Positions 42,654-49,300 of a stretch of DNA of 64,000 bases are shown here, piece after piece. Origin of the DNA: a virus; the IMG/VR virus record IMGVR_UViG_3300005836_000042, positions 1 to 64,000 of that record, one strand, 5' to 3'. A model generated the notes under the pieces. The model had not been told where the DNA came from. It saw only the letters and a program-made list of their open reading frames with translations, and ran no database searches. The stretch's first letter is position 1. Every line of letters begins with the position of its first letter. The translations under genes and the position numbers were made by a program.

Positions 42654-43370
42654 ATGAAGCCGACCATCCTGACTGCGGAGACGATGGGAGCACACAACGC
42701 AGCGATCTCGGCCTCACGCTCGCGCATCCTGAAGAGTGGAAGCTGGAAGAAGCAGAGGATCATCAAGATCCTCCCAGCCGACATGATGCTTCCGGCGCGT
42801 GTTGCGCTCGCGCACGAGTGCCTAGCCTACCCACCGAACAACGTCGTCTATCGGATGCTCTGTCAAGGGATGGAGGTGGGAGACGCCTACTCGTCTGCCA
42901 TCGAACAGATCCTCGCCAATCCGGAGCTGTCGAGCTGGGAGTACCTGCTCACGGTCGAGCACGACAACGCCCCGCCTGGAGACGGTGTGCTGCGTCTACT
43001 GGAGCGGATGGAAGCACACCCTGAGTTCGCCGCGATCAGTGGGCTCTACTGGACGAAAGGACCAGACGGCGTCCCCCAGATCTGGGGGGACCCGAAGGAT
43101 CCAGTGCTAAACTTCAGACCTCAACCTCCTGATCCTGACGGTGGGCTCAAGGAGTGTTGTGGGATCGGGATGGGCTTTGCGTTGTTCCGTATCAAGATGT
43201 TCAAGAATCCGGATCTTCGTCGTCCCTGGTTCGTGACGCAGCGTGCCCAAGGCATCGCGACACAGGATCTCTACTTCTGGGCTGACGCCCGCAAGTACGG
43301 CTACCGTTGCGCGGTGGACTGCTCTGTCAAGGTTGGGCACTACGATGTCGCCAACGACGTGATGTGGTAG
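42654..43370 (+). CDS. GT-A-type glycosyltransferase-like protein, 238 aa
   Basis: The fold markers are a central strand ending in an acidic cluster (YLLTVEHDNAPPGDG, DxD-like metal site), FAAISGLYWTKGPDG, and a conserved end typical of phage family-2-like transferases (ATQDLYFWADARKYGYRC, then KVGHYD). The usual N-terminal nucleotide-binding loop is less clear. It may modify phage DNA, virion proteins or host surface glycans; the methyltransferase beside it may act on the same substrate. Confidence 0.7.
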   Translation: MKPTILTAETMGAHNAAISASRSRILKSGSWKKQRIIKILPADMMLPARVALAHECLAYPPNNVVYRMLCQGMEVGDAYSSAIEQILANPELSSWEYLLTVEHDNAPPGDGVLRLLERMEAHPEFAAISGLYWTKGPDGVPQIWGDPKDPVLNFRPQPPDPDGGLKECCGIGMGFALFRIKMFKNPDLRRPWFVTQRAQGIATQDLYFWADARKYGYRCAVDCSVKVGHYDVANDVMW

Positions 43371-43378
43371 GAGGCTCA

Positions 43379-43957
43379 ATGGCAGGGAAGGCGAAGAAGC
43401 GCAAGGCGCAGGCTGTTGCAGTGAAGCGGGAGAAGCTGCCTCCTCCGCTGAAGCTCGACCTGGGCTGCGGGAAGAACCCACGCGAGGGCTTCGAGGGGGT
43501 CGACGTCCGAGACTTCGGCCAGAAGTACACGGTGGACCTGGGGAACGCGAAGTGGCCCTGGAAGGACAACACCGTCGAGGAAGCGCACTGCTCCCACATG
43601 GTCGAACATCTTGGACCCGAGGAGAGGATCCACTTCGTCAACGAGCTGTGGCGAGTCCTGAGGCCTGGGGGGCAGTGTCAGGTGATCACGCCCCACTGGG
43701 CCAGCTCCCGTGCCTACGGAGACCTGACCCACAAGTGGCCTCCGGTCTCGGAGTTCTGGTTCTACTACCTGCGGAAGGAGTGGAGAGCAGTCAACGCTCC
43801 CCACAACGATGGCTACACCTGCGACTTCGAGGTGACCTGGGGGCATACGATCCATCCCGCGCTTGCTGGACGCAACCAGGAGTACCTCTCTGATGCCCTG
43901 GCGTGGAAGAAGGAAGCTGCGCAGGACATGATCGCGACCTTCACGAAGAGGCCCTGA
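43379..43957 (+). CDS. Class I SAM-dependent methyltransferase, 192 aa
   Basis: Motif I LDLGCGKNP lies near residue 25, followed by the acidic strand end GVDVRD, then SHMVEHLGPEERIHF and LRPGG. This is the UbiE/Methyltransf_11-type order. The basic N-terminus (MAGKAKKRKAQAVAVKREK) is unusual. ATG at 43379 has GAGG just before. The substrate is probably a small molecule, sugar or protein rather than DNA, since no TSPPY-type motif is present. Confidence 0.82.
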   Translation: MAGKAKKRKAQAVAVKREKLPPPLKLDLGCGKNPREGFEGVDVRDFGQKYTVDLGNAKWPWKDNTVEEAHCSHMVEHLGPEERIHFVNELWRVLRPGGQCQVITPHWASSRAYGDLTHKWPPVSEFWFYYLRKEWRAVNAPHNDGYTCDFEVTWGHTIHPALAGRNQEYLSDALAWKKEAAQDMIATFTKRP

Positions 43958-43969
43958 GGAGGAGGAGAG

Positions 43970-44257
43970 ATGGTTCAGCGCGATGACGAAGCCCAAGAGG
44001 AGTTGAGCAGCAAAATCAACAGCCATGACCGGTGGCTGCTGACGTTCCTTGGGTTAATACTAGCAAGCGCGCTGACTTGGCTCTCAACCAACTACATCAC
44101 AACGCTGCGCTTGGATGCAACATTGGCACTTGAAAAGGCTCGTGCGAACGAGACGGCAATCAAGGTGCAGGAGTCTGAGTACGCTCAGATCAAGAGTGAT
44201 CTCAAGGAGCTGAAGGACGGTCAGAAGGAGCTGCTTCGTGAGATCGCGAAGAAGTGA
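43970..44257 (+). CDS. Single-span membrane protein with periplasmic coiled coil, 95 aa (i-spanin-like)
   Basis: A short charged N-terminus precedes one membrane helix (about 22-43, WLLTFLGLILASALTWLST). A long charged coiled-coil follows (LALEKARANETAIKVQESEY, SDLKELKDGQKELLREIAKK). N-in topology with an external coil is the plan of inner-membrane spanins (Rz-like). It is the last gene of the late block. Alternatives are a holin partner. No overlapping Rz1-like lipoprotein was found. Confidence 0.6.
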   Translation: MVQRDDEAQEELSSKINSHDRWLLTFLGLILASALTWLSTNYITTLRLDATLALEKARANETAIKVQESEYAQIKSDLKELKDGQKELLREIAKK

Positions 44258-44327
44258 GAGCGTGGGGGCTAGGTAACCCCGGTGGGTCCCGGTGCCCTAG
44301 CCCCCTCCCCAGGGTGGCCCCACGCTC
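44258..44327. terminator. Nested alternative hairpins between convergent blocks
   Basis: The outer stem GAGCGTGGGG/CCCCACGCTC (44258-44267 with 44318-44327) and the inner stem GGGGGCTAGG/CCTAGCCCCC (44264-44273 with 44296-44305) share bases, so they are mutually exclusive. The first begins immediately after the stop of the last plus gene. No T-run follows on either strand, but the position between convergent operons makes a bidirectional transcript end likely. Confidence 0.65.
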
Positions 44328-44367
44328 AGCTTGGATGATAGGAAATTCCTGGGGTATCTGCAACTCA

Positions 44368-44484
44368 CTAGCTACGGTGCATCCGTTGCAGGAAGAGCTT
44401 GAGGAGCAGTAGGCCAACGAGTAGTGCCCCAAGTGCAAATCCCCCCACGAAGGCCATGAAGTGAGTGAGAAGTGCGAGCGTCAT
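44368..44484 (-). CDS. Single-span membrane micro-protein, 38 aa
   Basis: ATG at 44484 overlaps the previous stop (ATGA). A hydrophobic span (FVGGFALGALLVGLLLLKLF) follows a short head, and the end is basic (LQRMHRS). It is the last gene of the right minus-strand block. Too small to assign; a holin-like or regulatory membrane peptide is possible. Confidence 0.6.
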   Translation of the reverse strand: MTLALLTHFMAFVGGFALGALLVGLLLLKLFLQRMHRS

Positions 44485-44672
44485 ACGCGGGGAGCGGGAA
44501 GGATGCGCCCGTCTCCAAAGCAGCGTGGGCAGATGTCGGTCTGACCTTCGCCTCTGTTGCGGGTGACCCTCCCAGCACCCTTGCACCGGCGGCAGGGGTC
44601 CTCGAACTTGGGCAGCCCACCAGGAATGATGCGCATCGCCTTCTTGTGCTTGGTGTCCTTACTTTTGGTCAT
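44481..44672 (-). CDS. DnaJ-type zinc-finger micro-protein, 63 aa
   Basis: Two CxxCxGxG motifs (CRRCKGAG and CPRCFGDG) are the core of the DnaJ central zinc domain, here without a J-domain. A longer upstream reading is discarded because this ATG lies inside a 14-base overlap with the peptidase gene. Such free zinc domains may bind unfolded proteins or nucleic acid. Confidence 0.72.
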   Translation of the reverse strand: MTKSKDTKHKKAMRIIPGGLPKFEDPCRRCKGAGRVTRNRGEGQTDICPRCFGDGRILPAPRV

Positions 44673-45210
44673 AGAGGTAGGTAGGGACGTCCATGTGGCC
44701 ACGGTAGAAGAACCAATGACCGGATGGGAGCGGGACGTACTCGCGCTCTGCGCGCTCGGCAGCTGAGCGCAGCAAGCTGGCTGCAGCGTCATAGGCCTGC
44801 TGGTTGTGGAAGAGGCTCCGGGCACAGGCCCAGGCAGCTGTCTCGTTCTCGCCTGCGACGGAGAAGAACTTGGTGGGCTTGGTGGCATGGCCAAGAGCGA
44901 CGTGGCAAACCTCGTGGGCAGCGATCAGGTCTTGGGCAGTGCAGGGCAGCAGGAGAGCCATGTCGTAGCGGAGGTAGATGGTTCGGTCCCAGGTGAGGCT
45001 CGACTTGACCCAAGCGACCGCTCGGGTTTCCATGACTGTGCCCTGTTGGGAGATCCCTCTTGGGGCGTCTTCGCGAGGGCGGATCTCGACCTTCATCGGG
45101 GTGGCCACTCCCAGCCGCGCTGCAGCGAGAGCAGCTGCCCGTCCGAAGTAGTAGACCCCATCCGAGCAGGCAACCGGAACGGTGAGGAACATGACGAGGA
45201 GGAAGTTCAC
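44659..45210 (-). CDS. Predicted lipoprotein zinc peptidase, ImmA/IrrE (M78)-like
   Basis: The 183-aa protein starts with a signal (VNFLLVMFLTVPVAC; candidate lipidated Cys15). A zincin motif HEVCH (99-103) is followed by ALGH and, about 15 residues later, by ENETAAWACARSLF. This is the HExxH...E-x-EA arrangement of M78 peptidases, with Glu121 or Glu123 as third ligand. Family members are usually cytoplasmic repressor-cleaving enzymes, so an exported form is unusual. GTG at 45210 has GGAG six bases upstream. A terminator lies just before it, so its expression differs from the genes upstream. Confidence 0.72.
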   Translation of the reverse strand: MNFLLVMFLTVPVACSDGVYYFGRAAALAAARLGVATPMKVEIRPREDAPRGISQQGTVMETRAVAWVKSSLTWDRTIYLRYDMALLLPCTAQDLIAAHEVCHVALGHATKPTKFFSVAGENETAAWACARSLFHNQQAYDAAASLLRSAAERAEREYVPLPSGHWFFYRGHMDVPTYLYDQK

Positions 45211-45220
45211 TCAGGACTCC

Positions 45221-45254
45221 AGAAAAAAGAAAGAGGGGAGGTTGCCCTCCCCTC
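45221..45254 (-). terminator. Rho-independent terminator inside the minus-strand block
   Basis: Read on the minus strand, GAGGGGAGG-GCAA-CCTCCCCTC is a perfect nine-base stem with a four-base loop, followed by TTTCTTTTTTC. It lies after the lipoprotein gene and before the peptidase gene, so it should lower or switch expression of the three genes beyond it. Confidence 0.88.
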
Positions 45255-45260
45255 ACCGGG

Positions 45261-46094
45261 TCAGTCGTGCTTCGAGAGGCAGCCAGCTGCAGACTGGCCG
45301 GGGTTCAGCTCGAAGTGCTTGCTGCTGACCCCAGGGAACGACAGGCCACAGAGGTGGTTCTGTGCGTTCCAGCTGAGGAACCCAGGCTGAGCAAGGCAGC
45401 GGTTCTTGCCGTCGTCGCCGGGCACGTTGTAGTAGCAGATTCCGGGTGGGTCGTCAGTGGGGCAGGTGGTCGCAACCTCGCGGATCTCGTAGTAGGGCTC
45501 CCCCTTGTCGCGGACTTCTTTGGTGCACGAGTTCTGCTCCTGCTTGACGACCAGACGTCGCTGCGACTTGCTGCACTGAGTCGACACGAAGTCGGTCCAG
45601 TCCTGGATGACGCGCACGGTTTCGATCGTGCTCCAGTAGGGGGTGCAGCGGTTGCGGCACTCCGTCACCTTCGGGGAGTGAGGGTCGCTGAAGGGCCTGC
45701 CGTTGATATCGAAGTAGCAGTGGCCAGCCGGTGGTCCGCTGAGCGGCTCGGCATCGGACTGGCGACAGGCGTCGAAGCCACGGTCGAAGCCACCTCCGGT
45801 TTTCAGGGTGTCGACCTTGTCGTCCGTGTGGGCAGGGCCGTCGAAGGACGTGGAGTAGGTGAGGACTTGAGCGTAGGGAGCACCACCGTTGTACTTCACC
45901 GTCATGGTGGCGCCGCCGGAACAGGAGACCTCCCAGGCAGGAACGTCGTTGGGGGCAAAAGCCGGGGTCGCGGTGGGAACGGGTGCAGCCACGACGGCCT
46001 TGGCAGGGGGAACGACGATGGGTTTGGTGGGCAGAGGGGATTCCCCACAGCTTGCTGCGAGCAGGGCAGCCCCGAGAAGGGCACGCTTGCGCAC
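45261..46094 (-). CDS. Phage-encoded Cys-rich lipoprotein, 277 aa
   Basis: The GTG at 46094 has AAGGAGG about nine bases upstream. A signal with lipobox LAASC (Cys16) is followed by a Pro/Val/Ala linker and a beta-rich domain with many Cys (FDACRQS, TECRNRCTPYW, NSCTKEVRD, TTCPTDD, HLCGLS), which should form disulfides in the periplasm. It is tandem with the lipoprotein peptidase. Early expression of an acylated surface protein suggests receptor blocking or superinfection exclusion, as an inference only. Confidence 0.75.
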   Translation of the reverse strand: MRKRALLGAALLAASCGESPLPTKPIVVPPAKAVVAAPVPTATPAFAPNDVPAWEVSCSGGATMTVKYNGGAPYAQVLTYSTSFDGPAHTDDKVDTLKTGGGFDRGFDACRQSDAEPLSGPPAGHCYFDINGRPFSDPHSPKVTECRNRCTPYWSTIETVRVIQDWTDFVSTQCSKSQRRLVVKQEQNSCTKEVRDKGEPYYEIREVATTCPTDDPPGICYYNVPGDDGKNRCLAQPGFLSWNAQNHLCGLSFPGVSSKHFELNPGQSAAGCLSKHD

Positions 46095-46098
46095 GGTA

Positions 46099-46278
46099 TT
46101 ACGCCTCCTTGTAGCGGTTGATGGTGTTGTAGAGGGTGTTGGGACTGAAGCCGAAATGCTTCGCGACCTGCGCGTCCGTCAGCTTGTGCTCCTTCTTGAA
46201 CGCGATGATCTTCCGCAGCTCGGTCCGGGAAGCGATGCGAGGATGACGACCCTTGCCGCCGTTGCTCTTCTTCTTCAT
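46099..46278 (-). CDS. Helix-turn-helix DNA-binding protein, 59 aa
   Basis: The ATG overlaps the polymerase stop (ATGA). After a basic arm (MKKKSNGGKGRHPRI) comes a trihelical HTH: ELRKIIAFKKEHKLT, then DAQVAKHFGFSPNTLYNTI. The segment VAKHFGFSPNTLYNTI is a good recognition-helix pattern, like HTH_7 or transposase-type folds. It is probably a transcription regulator of the early or late switch. Confidence 0.75.
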   Translation of the reverse strand: MKKKSNGGKGRHPRIASRTELRKIIAFKKEHKLTDAQVAKHFGFSPNTLYNTINRYKEA

Positions 46279-47558
46279 GCAGCTTTCTCCATCTCGCCCC
46301 AATTGGGTCCGATCTTGACGTCAGCACCGATGACGAGGGGCAGCGCTCCGGTGACTCCAGGAGGGGTGAAGCCTTCAAACCTGGAGATTTGCATACTTCT
46401 ACGCAACTTGTCAACGAATTGTTGGAGACACCCCTCCCTGACCTCCGAGAGGATCTCGTCATGGATCAGGGCTCGAAGGGGAGTCTCCCCATTTGGCCCC
46501 ATGTCTCCAACGTAGTTGGGGCTCTGGGGGTCGGTCAGATCGAGGACTGTGTCGTAGAGGATCCCAGCTGCGGTCGACTGCGGGTAGAAAGCGATCACCC
46601 TGTTCCAGTCGGAGCCCTTGACCATCTGTCCGGTTGCAGCGTCGAGCTTGGTGACGTCCCAGAACCAGTGCTTGAACCGATAGGGGTGGTCGTTTCCACC
46701 CAGGAAGTTCTCCTTAGCAGCGCGGGTCCTGAGGTTGCCATGCCAGATCTTCAGCTTGGGACACAGGTCCAGGTAGAAGTTCTGCATCTGCTCCGCGATA
46801 GCGATCGAGGGGAACTGCTCGGGAGCCGCAAGGTTCATCATCGCGGGAGAGCCACCGTAGTTGGTGAGGTGCACCGTGCGCTTTAGCGCGTGGTAGGTGT
46901 CGCTGTCGTGGAAGCGGTCCTTGATGTTCTTCAGGAACGCCTTGAGCTTCTCGTCTGGCCATGCAAGATCCGCCGGTTCCCCCACTTTATGGGAGGTGAG
47001 GTAGGAGTGGATGCCGTACTTGGCGAGCCTCATATAGTCGGCATCGTTCGCGTACCAGCCAGTCAGTACTGCTTCGATGCCAGCGAAGTCGGCACCAACC
47101 AGCTTGCAGCCGGGTAACGCAACAATGGCCGTGCGGAACTGCTTCTGGAGCGAGTCGTCCCCGTCCTCGTCGGAGGGCTGGGGGATGTTCTGGAAGTTGG
47201 GCTCTGCGGAGCTGAGCCGCCACGTCGAGGGGACGTGTGGGAACTGCGGGTGGAAGCGGTCGTTCTCGTCGAGCAGCCCTAGGATGCTGTTGACGTAGGT
47301 TCCTTCCAGCTTGCTGAGCTTACGCCACTGCAGGATGTAGCCGAAGAAGGCATCCTTCTTGGCGAAGCGCTTGAGTGTCCCCTCGTCGGTGGAGGGCTTC
47401 CCGGTCTTGGAGTGCTTGCTGGGCTTCGACGTCTTCCCGACTACCTCCATGTACTTGATGATGTGGTCGGGGCTAGCTGGGTTGAACTTGTCGTGGACGA
47501 ACCACCGCTCGACGTCGCACATCTCGTAGGTCAGGTGGTCAGGAAGAGGCTTGCTCAC
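46275..47558 (-). CDS. DNA polymerase family A, C-terminal (palm/fingers) part of a split enzyme
   Basis: The 427-aa product has the polymerase motifs in order. Motif A is GADFAGIEAVLTGW (catalytic Asp157), motif B is ALKRTVHLTNYGG (Lys227, Tyr234), and motif C is LIHDEIL (His366-Asp367-Glu368). The region before motif A (TWRLSSAEPNFQNIP) is the standard primer-template segment. The N-terminus begins inside the thumb, at FNPASPDHIIKYM, and the remaining thumb plus exonuclease lie in the gene at 49297-50745. GTG at 47558 overlaps the previous stop (GTGA) with GAGGA upstream. The two parts probably assemble into one replicase. Confidence 0.9.
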   Translation of the reverse strand: MSKPLPDHLTYEMCDVERWFVHDKFNPASPDHIIKYMEVVGKTSKPSKHSKTGKPSTDEGTLKRFAKKDAFFGYILQWRKLSKLEGTYVNSILGLLDENDRFHPQFPHVPSTWRLSSAEPNFQNIPQPSDEDGDDSLQKQFRTAIVALPGCKLVGADFAGIEAVLTGWYANDADYMRLAKYGIHSYLTSHKVGEPADLAWPDEKLKAFLKNIKDRFHDSDTYHALKRTVHLTNYGGSPAMMNLAAPEQFPSIAIAEQMQNFYLDLCPKLKIWHGNLRTRAAKENFLGGNDHPYRFKHWFWDVTKLDAATGQMVKGSDWNRVIAFYPQSTAAGILYDTVLDLTDPQSPNYVGDMGPNGETPLRALIHDEILSEVREGCLQQFVDKLRRSMQISRFEGFTPPGVTGALPLVIGADVKIGPNWGEMEKAA

Positions 47559-48103
47559 TGCTTTTTCCTCGCAGCACGGTCTGGGTAGCACATATGGCAG
47601 AAGCCATCTGGGCCGATGACGCAGCCGTGAATCACCAGTTCTCTCCCCTCGGGAGAGAGCTGTCGCGGCTCAGAGTAGGCAGTGGTGTCGTCCATTCGGG
47701 CTCGCTGAAGCTCCGCGAGGCGGGCCTCGGCAGCTTCCCGCTTCCGCTCCTCGGCCATGATGAGCTGGTCCGTCTCTTCCTGTCGGTCGATCAGGGCATT
47801 CTTGGCGGCGGCAAGCTTGGCGCGGAGATCGGCCAGATCGCAGTGCGAGCAGCCAATCTCGTGAGCCGCAATGGCGTCTTTCTCGTGTGCCAATCTGAGC
47901 GCCTCCTGCGCCTCCCGCAGCTCGCGGGTCAGGCGGTCGTGGTCGGAGAGCAGTAGCCGCAAGGCTATAGCGTCGTCCTCGCGCATGTTCACGGGAACCA
48001 ACAGCCCGAGAGTCCTCTTGCCAAGTTGGGCCAAGGCCGACTCGATCACCGAAGCCCATCGAGCCAACCGCTCCTTCGCCCGCTCCACGTCGCTCTCAGC
48101 CAC
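47555..48103 (-). CDS. Coiled-coil protein with Cys/His residues, 182 aa, lying between the polymerase parts
   Basis: Long charged helices (LLSDHDRLTRELREAQEALR, LRAKLAAAKNALIDRQEETD) form a coiled coil. There is HEIGCSHC in the middle and HGCVIGPDGFCHMCYPDR near the end, so possible zinc sites. It has no endonuclease motif. ATGA/GTGA-type junctions join it to neighbours. It may bridge or regulate the split polymerase; this is inferred from position only. Confidence 0.65.
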   Translation of the reverse strand: MAESDVERAKERLARWASVIESALAQLGKRTLGLLVPVNMREDDAIALRLLLSDHDRLTRELREAQEALRLAHEKDAIAAHEIGCSHCDLADLRAKLAAAKNALIDRQEETDQLIMAEERKREAAEARLAELQRARMDDTTAYSEPRQLSPEGRELVIHGCVIGPDGFCHMCYPDRAARKKQ

Positions 48104-48248
48104 GGGTCAACTTCTCCCCGACTTCCACGTCAGTGTCGTCTCTGAGCGGAACTTCACTCCCAGTCACCCACCACAGCCCGTCGTACCAATGGGCCGGTTG
48201 CCACTCTCCATCCTGCACGCGAATCCAGTAGTAGCCATCGCGGTTCAT
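48096..48248 (-). CDS. Trp-rich micro-protein, 50 aa
   Basis: The ATG at 48248 overlaps the previous stop (TGATG), and the end overlaps the next GTG by 8 bases. Aromatic residues are frequent (GYYWIRVQDGEWQPAHWYDG, LWWVTG), a small beta-sheet pattern like a short SH3-type protein. Function unknown. Confidence 0.65.
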   Translation of the reverse strand: MNRDGYYWIRVQDGEWQPAHWYDGLWWVTGSEVPLRDDTDVEVGEKLTRG

Positions 48249-48802
48249 CACTTCTCCTCGTCCCGGGGGTGGGCGGCCCAGTACGCATCCTCACACTCCC
48301 CACACCGGCAGTTCCTATGTCCTGTGCGCGGGTCGATGCTTTGGTCCGGCTGCTCTGCCTGCTTCGGCGCATAGATGGTGTCGTCCGGCCCCTCGCCCGG
48401 CTCACAGCAGTCGGGGTAGTTCTGCGGCTGGCAGGCGTGCTTCGGCGCGGCGAGGACGCGGATCGCTTCTCGCAGCTCCTCTGCGCCGATCGTCCCTACG
48501 CCCCGGAGTCGCAGCGACCGCAGCACTCGATCGGCCGCCCCGTCTGCTCGCTCGTAGGCTTCGGCAGCGCCCTTCCTCAGCCCCTTGTCCTTCCCTGCGG
48601 TGTAGCCGTTGTCGTAGGCTGCGTCGAGGTCTTCATGGCAAGCGCAGGAGCACGCCCGACTCAGCACTTCTCGCTTGGCTGCGTCGAGGGCGCGCTGGGC
48701 TTCCTCCTCAGCCAGTGCTTGGCGCTCAAACAACGGTCCTGAGGAAATCGCTAGCCGCCACACTTCCTTCGCCAGCTTCCTCGCCGCCTCGCTAATTGCC
48801 AT
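48248..48802 (-). CDS. Hypothetical Cys-rich protein, 184 aa
   Basis: ATG at 48802 overlaps the upstream gene by 11 bases; the longer reading from 48895 is low-complexity frame noise. Helical N-terminus (AISEAARKLAKEVWRL), then a CSCACHEDL segment, then a C-terminus with CQPQNYPDCCEP and CRCGECEDAYW. Possible zinc-binding protein. No family recognised. Confidence 0.6.
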   Translation of the reverse strand: MAISEAARKLAKEVWRLAISSGPLFERQALAEEEAQRALDAAKREVLSRACSCACHEDLDAAYDNGYTAGKDKGLRKGAAEAYERADGAADRVLRSLRLRGVGTIGAEELREAIRVLAAPKHACQPQNYPDCCEPGEGPDDTIYAPKQAEQPDQSIDPRTGHRNCRCGECEDAYWAAHPRDEEK

Positions 48803-49052
48803 CTTGCTTCTCCTTCCTGGTGATCTCGACGGACTGGTAGGCACCGACCGCGAGTTGCAGGAAGCCACGAAGGTCGAGCTGGGTGAGCTTGGCAAGGGAA
48901 GCGGCGTAGCAGACCATCGTCACCGCGAGGTGAGCGTCGTCGATGTCCCGAAGGTCGGGGTGTTCAAGCGTGGACTGGTTGACGATCGGCACCTTGCTCA
49001 CGCCGTAGGTGACGAGCCTGAGGATGGCCTCTTCGGAAAGGGGTTCGCTCAC
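48792..49052 (-). CDS. Hypothetical helical protein, 86 aa
   Basis: GTG at 49052 overlaps the next gene's stop. The protein is helical (EPLSEEAILRLVTYGVSKVP, then LAVTMVCYAASLAKLTQL), without membrane spans or motifs. It belongs to the five-gene insert between the polymerase halves. Confidence 0.6.
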   Translation of the reverse strand: MSEPLSEEAILRLVTYGVSKVPIVNQSTLEHPDLRDIDDAHLAVTMVCYAASLAKLTQLDLRGFLQLAVGAYQSVEITRKEKQDGN

Positions 49053-49300
49053 CAGATCCTCTCGTAGGTGGCTGCGAAGACGTTTGGCTTACAAGAGTAG
49101 AACTCTCCCATGACACCCTTGATGATCCAGTCTCCGGATTCGGCACGCATGGTTCCTTCGAGGGTCTTGATCGAGAGAGAACCGTCTTCGTTGTAGATGA
49201 AGATGCTGTGGGAGTCCCCAACGAACTTGGAGTCCAACGTCTTCCCAGCTTCGTAGAGGACGGCTTCGATTCGGATCGGCTTCTTCTGGAAGATGCTCAC
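49049..49300 (-). CDS. Conserved phage protein of the GDWIIKGV-GEFY type, 83 aa
   Basis: GTG at 49300 overlaps the stop of the polymerase N-part (GTGA). The sequence FQKKPIRIEAVLYEAG, IKTLEGTMRAESGDWIIKGV and GEFYSCKPNVFAATYERI is the common small phage family with a GDWIIKGV-x-GEFYPCKP core, found in many tailed phages. Its function is not known. Confidence 0.85.
   Translation of the reverse strand: MSIFQKKPIRIEAVLYEAGKTLDSKFVGDSHSIFIYNEDGSLSIKTLEGTMRAESGDWIIKGVMGEFYSCKPNVFAATYERIW

Noticed and set aside
6719-44257. Frequent TTGGGG in the late block as a possible packaging or Chi-like signal
   Set aside because: It occurs often in codon phase as Leu-Gly (TTG GGG) and also in the other strand's genes. 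No count against codon-pair background was possible, so it is not claimed.
45267-46121. Plus-strand open frame of 284 codons opposite the early lipoprotein
   Set aside because: The minus frame has a lipobox, a good SD and Cys-rich coding; the plus frame is its antisense shadow.
47555-49300. Homing endonuclease or intron as the cause of the split polymerase
   Set aside because: None of the five intervening products shows HNH, GIY-YIG or LAGLIDADG motifs, and each gene is coupled to its neighbour by overlapping codons, unlike an intron insertion.
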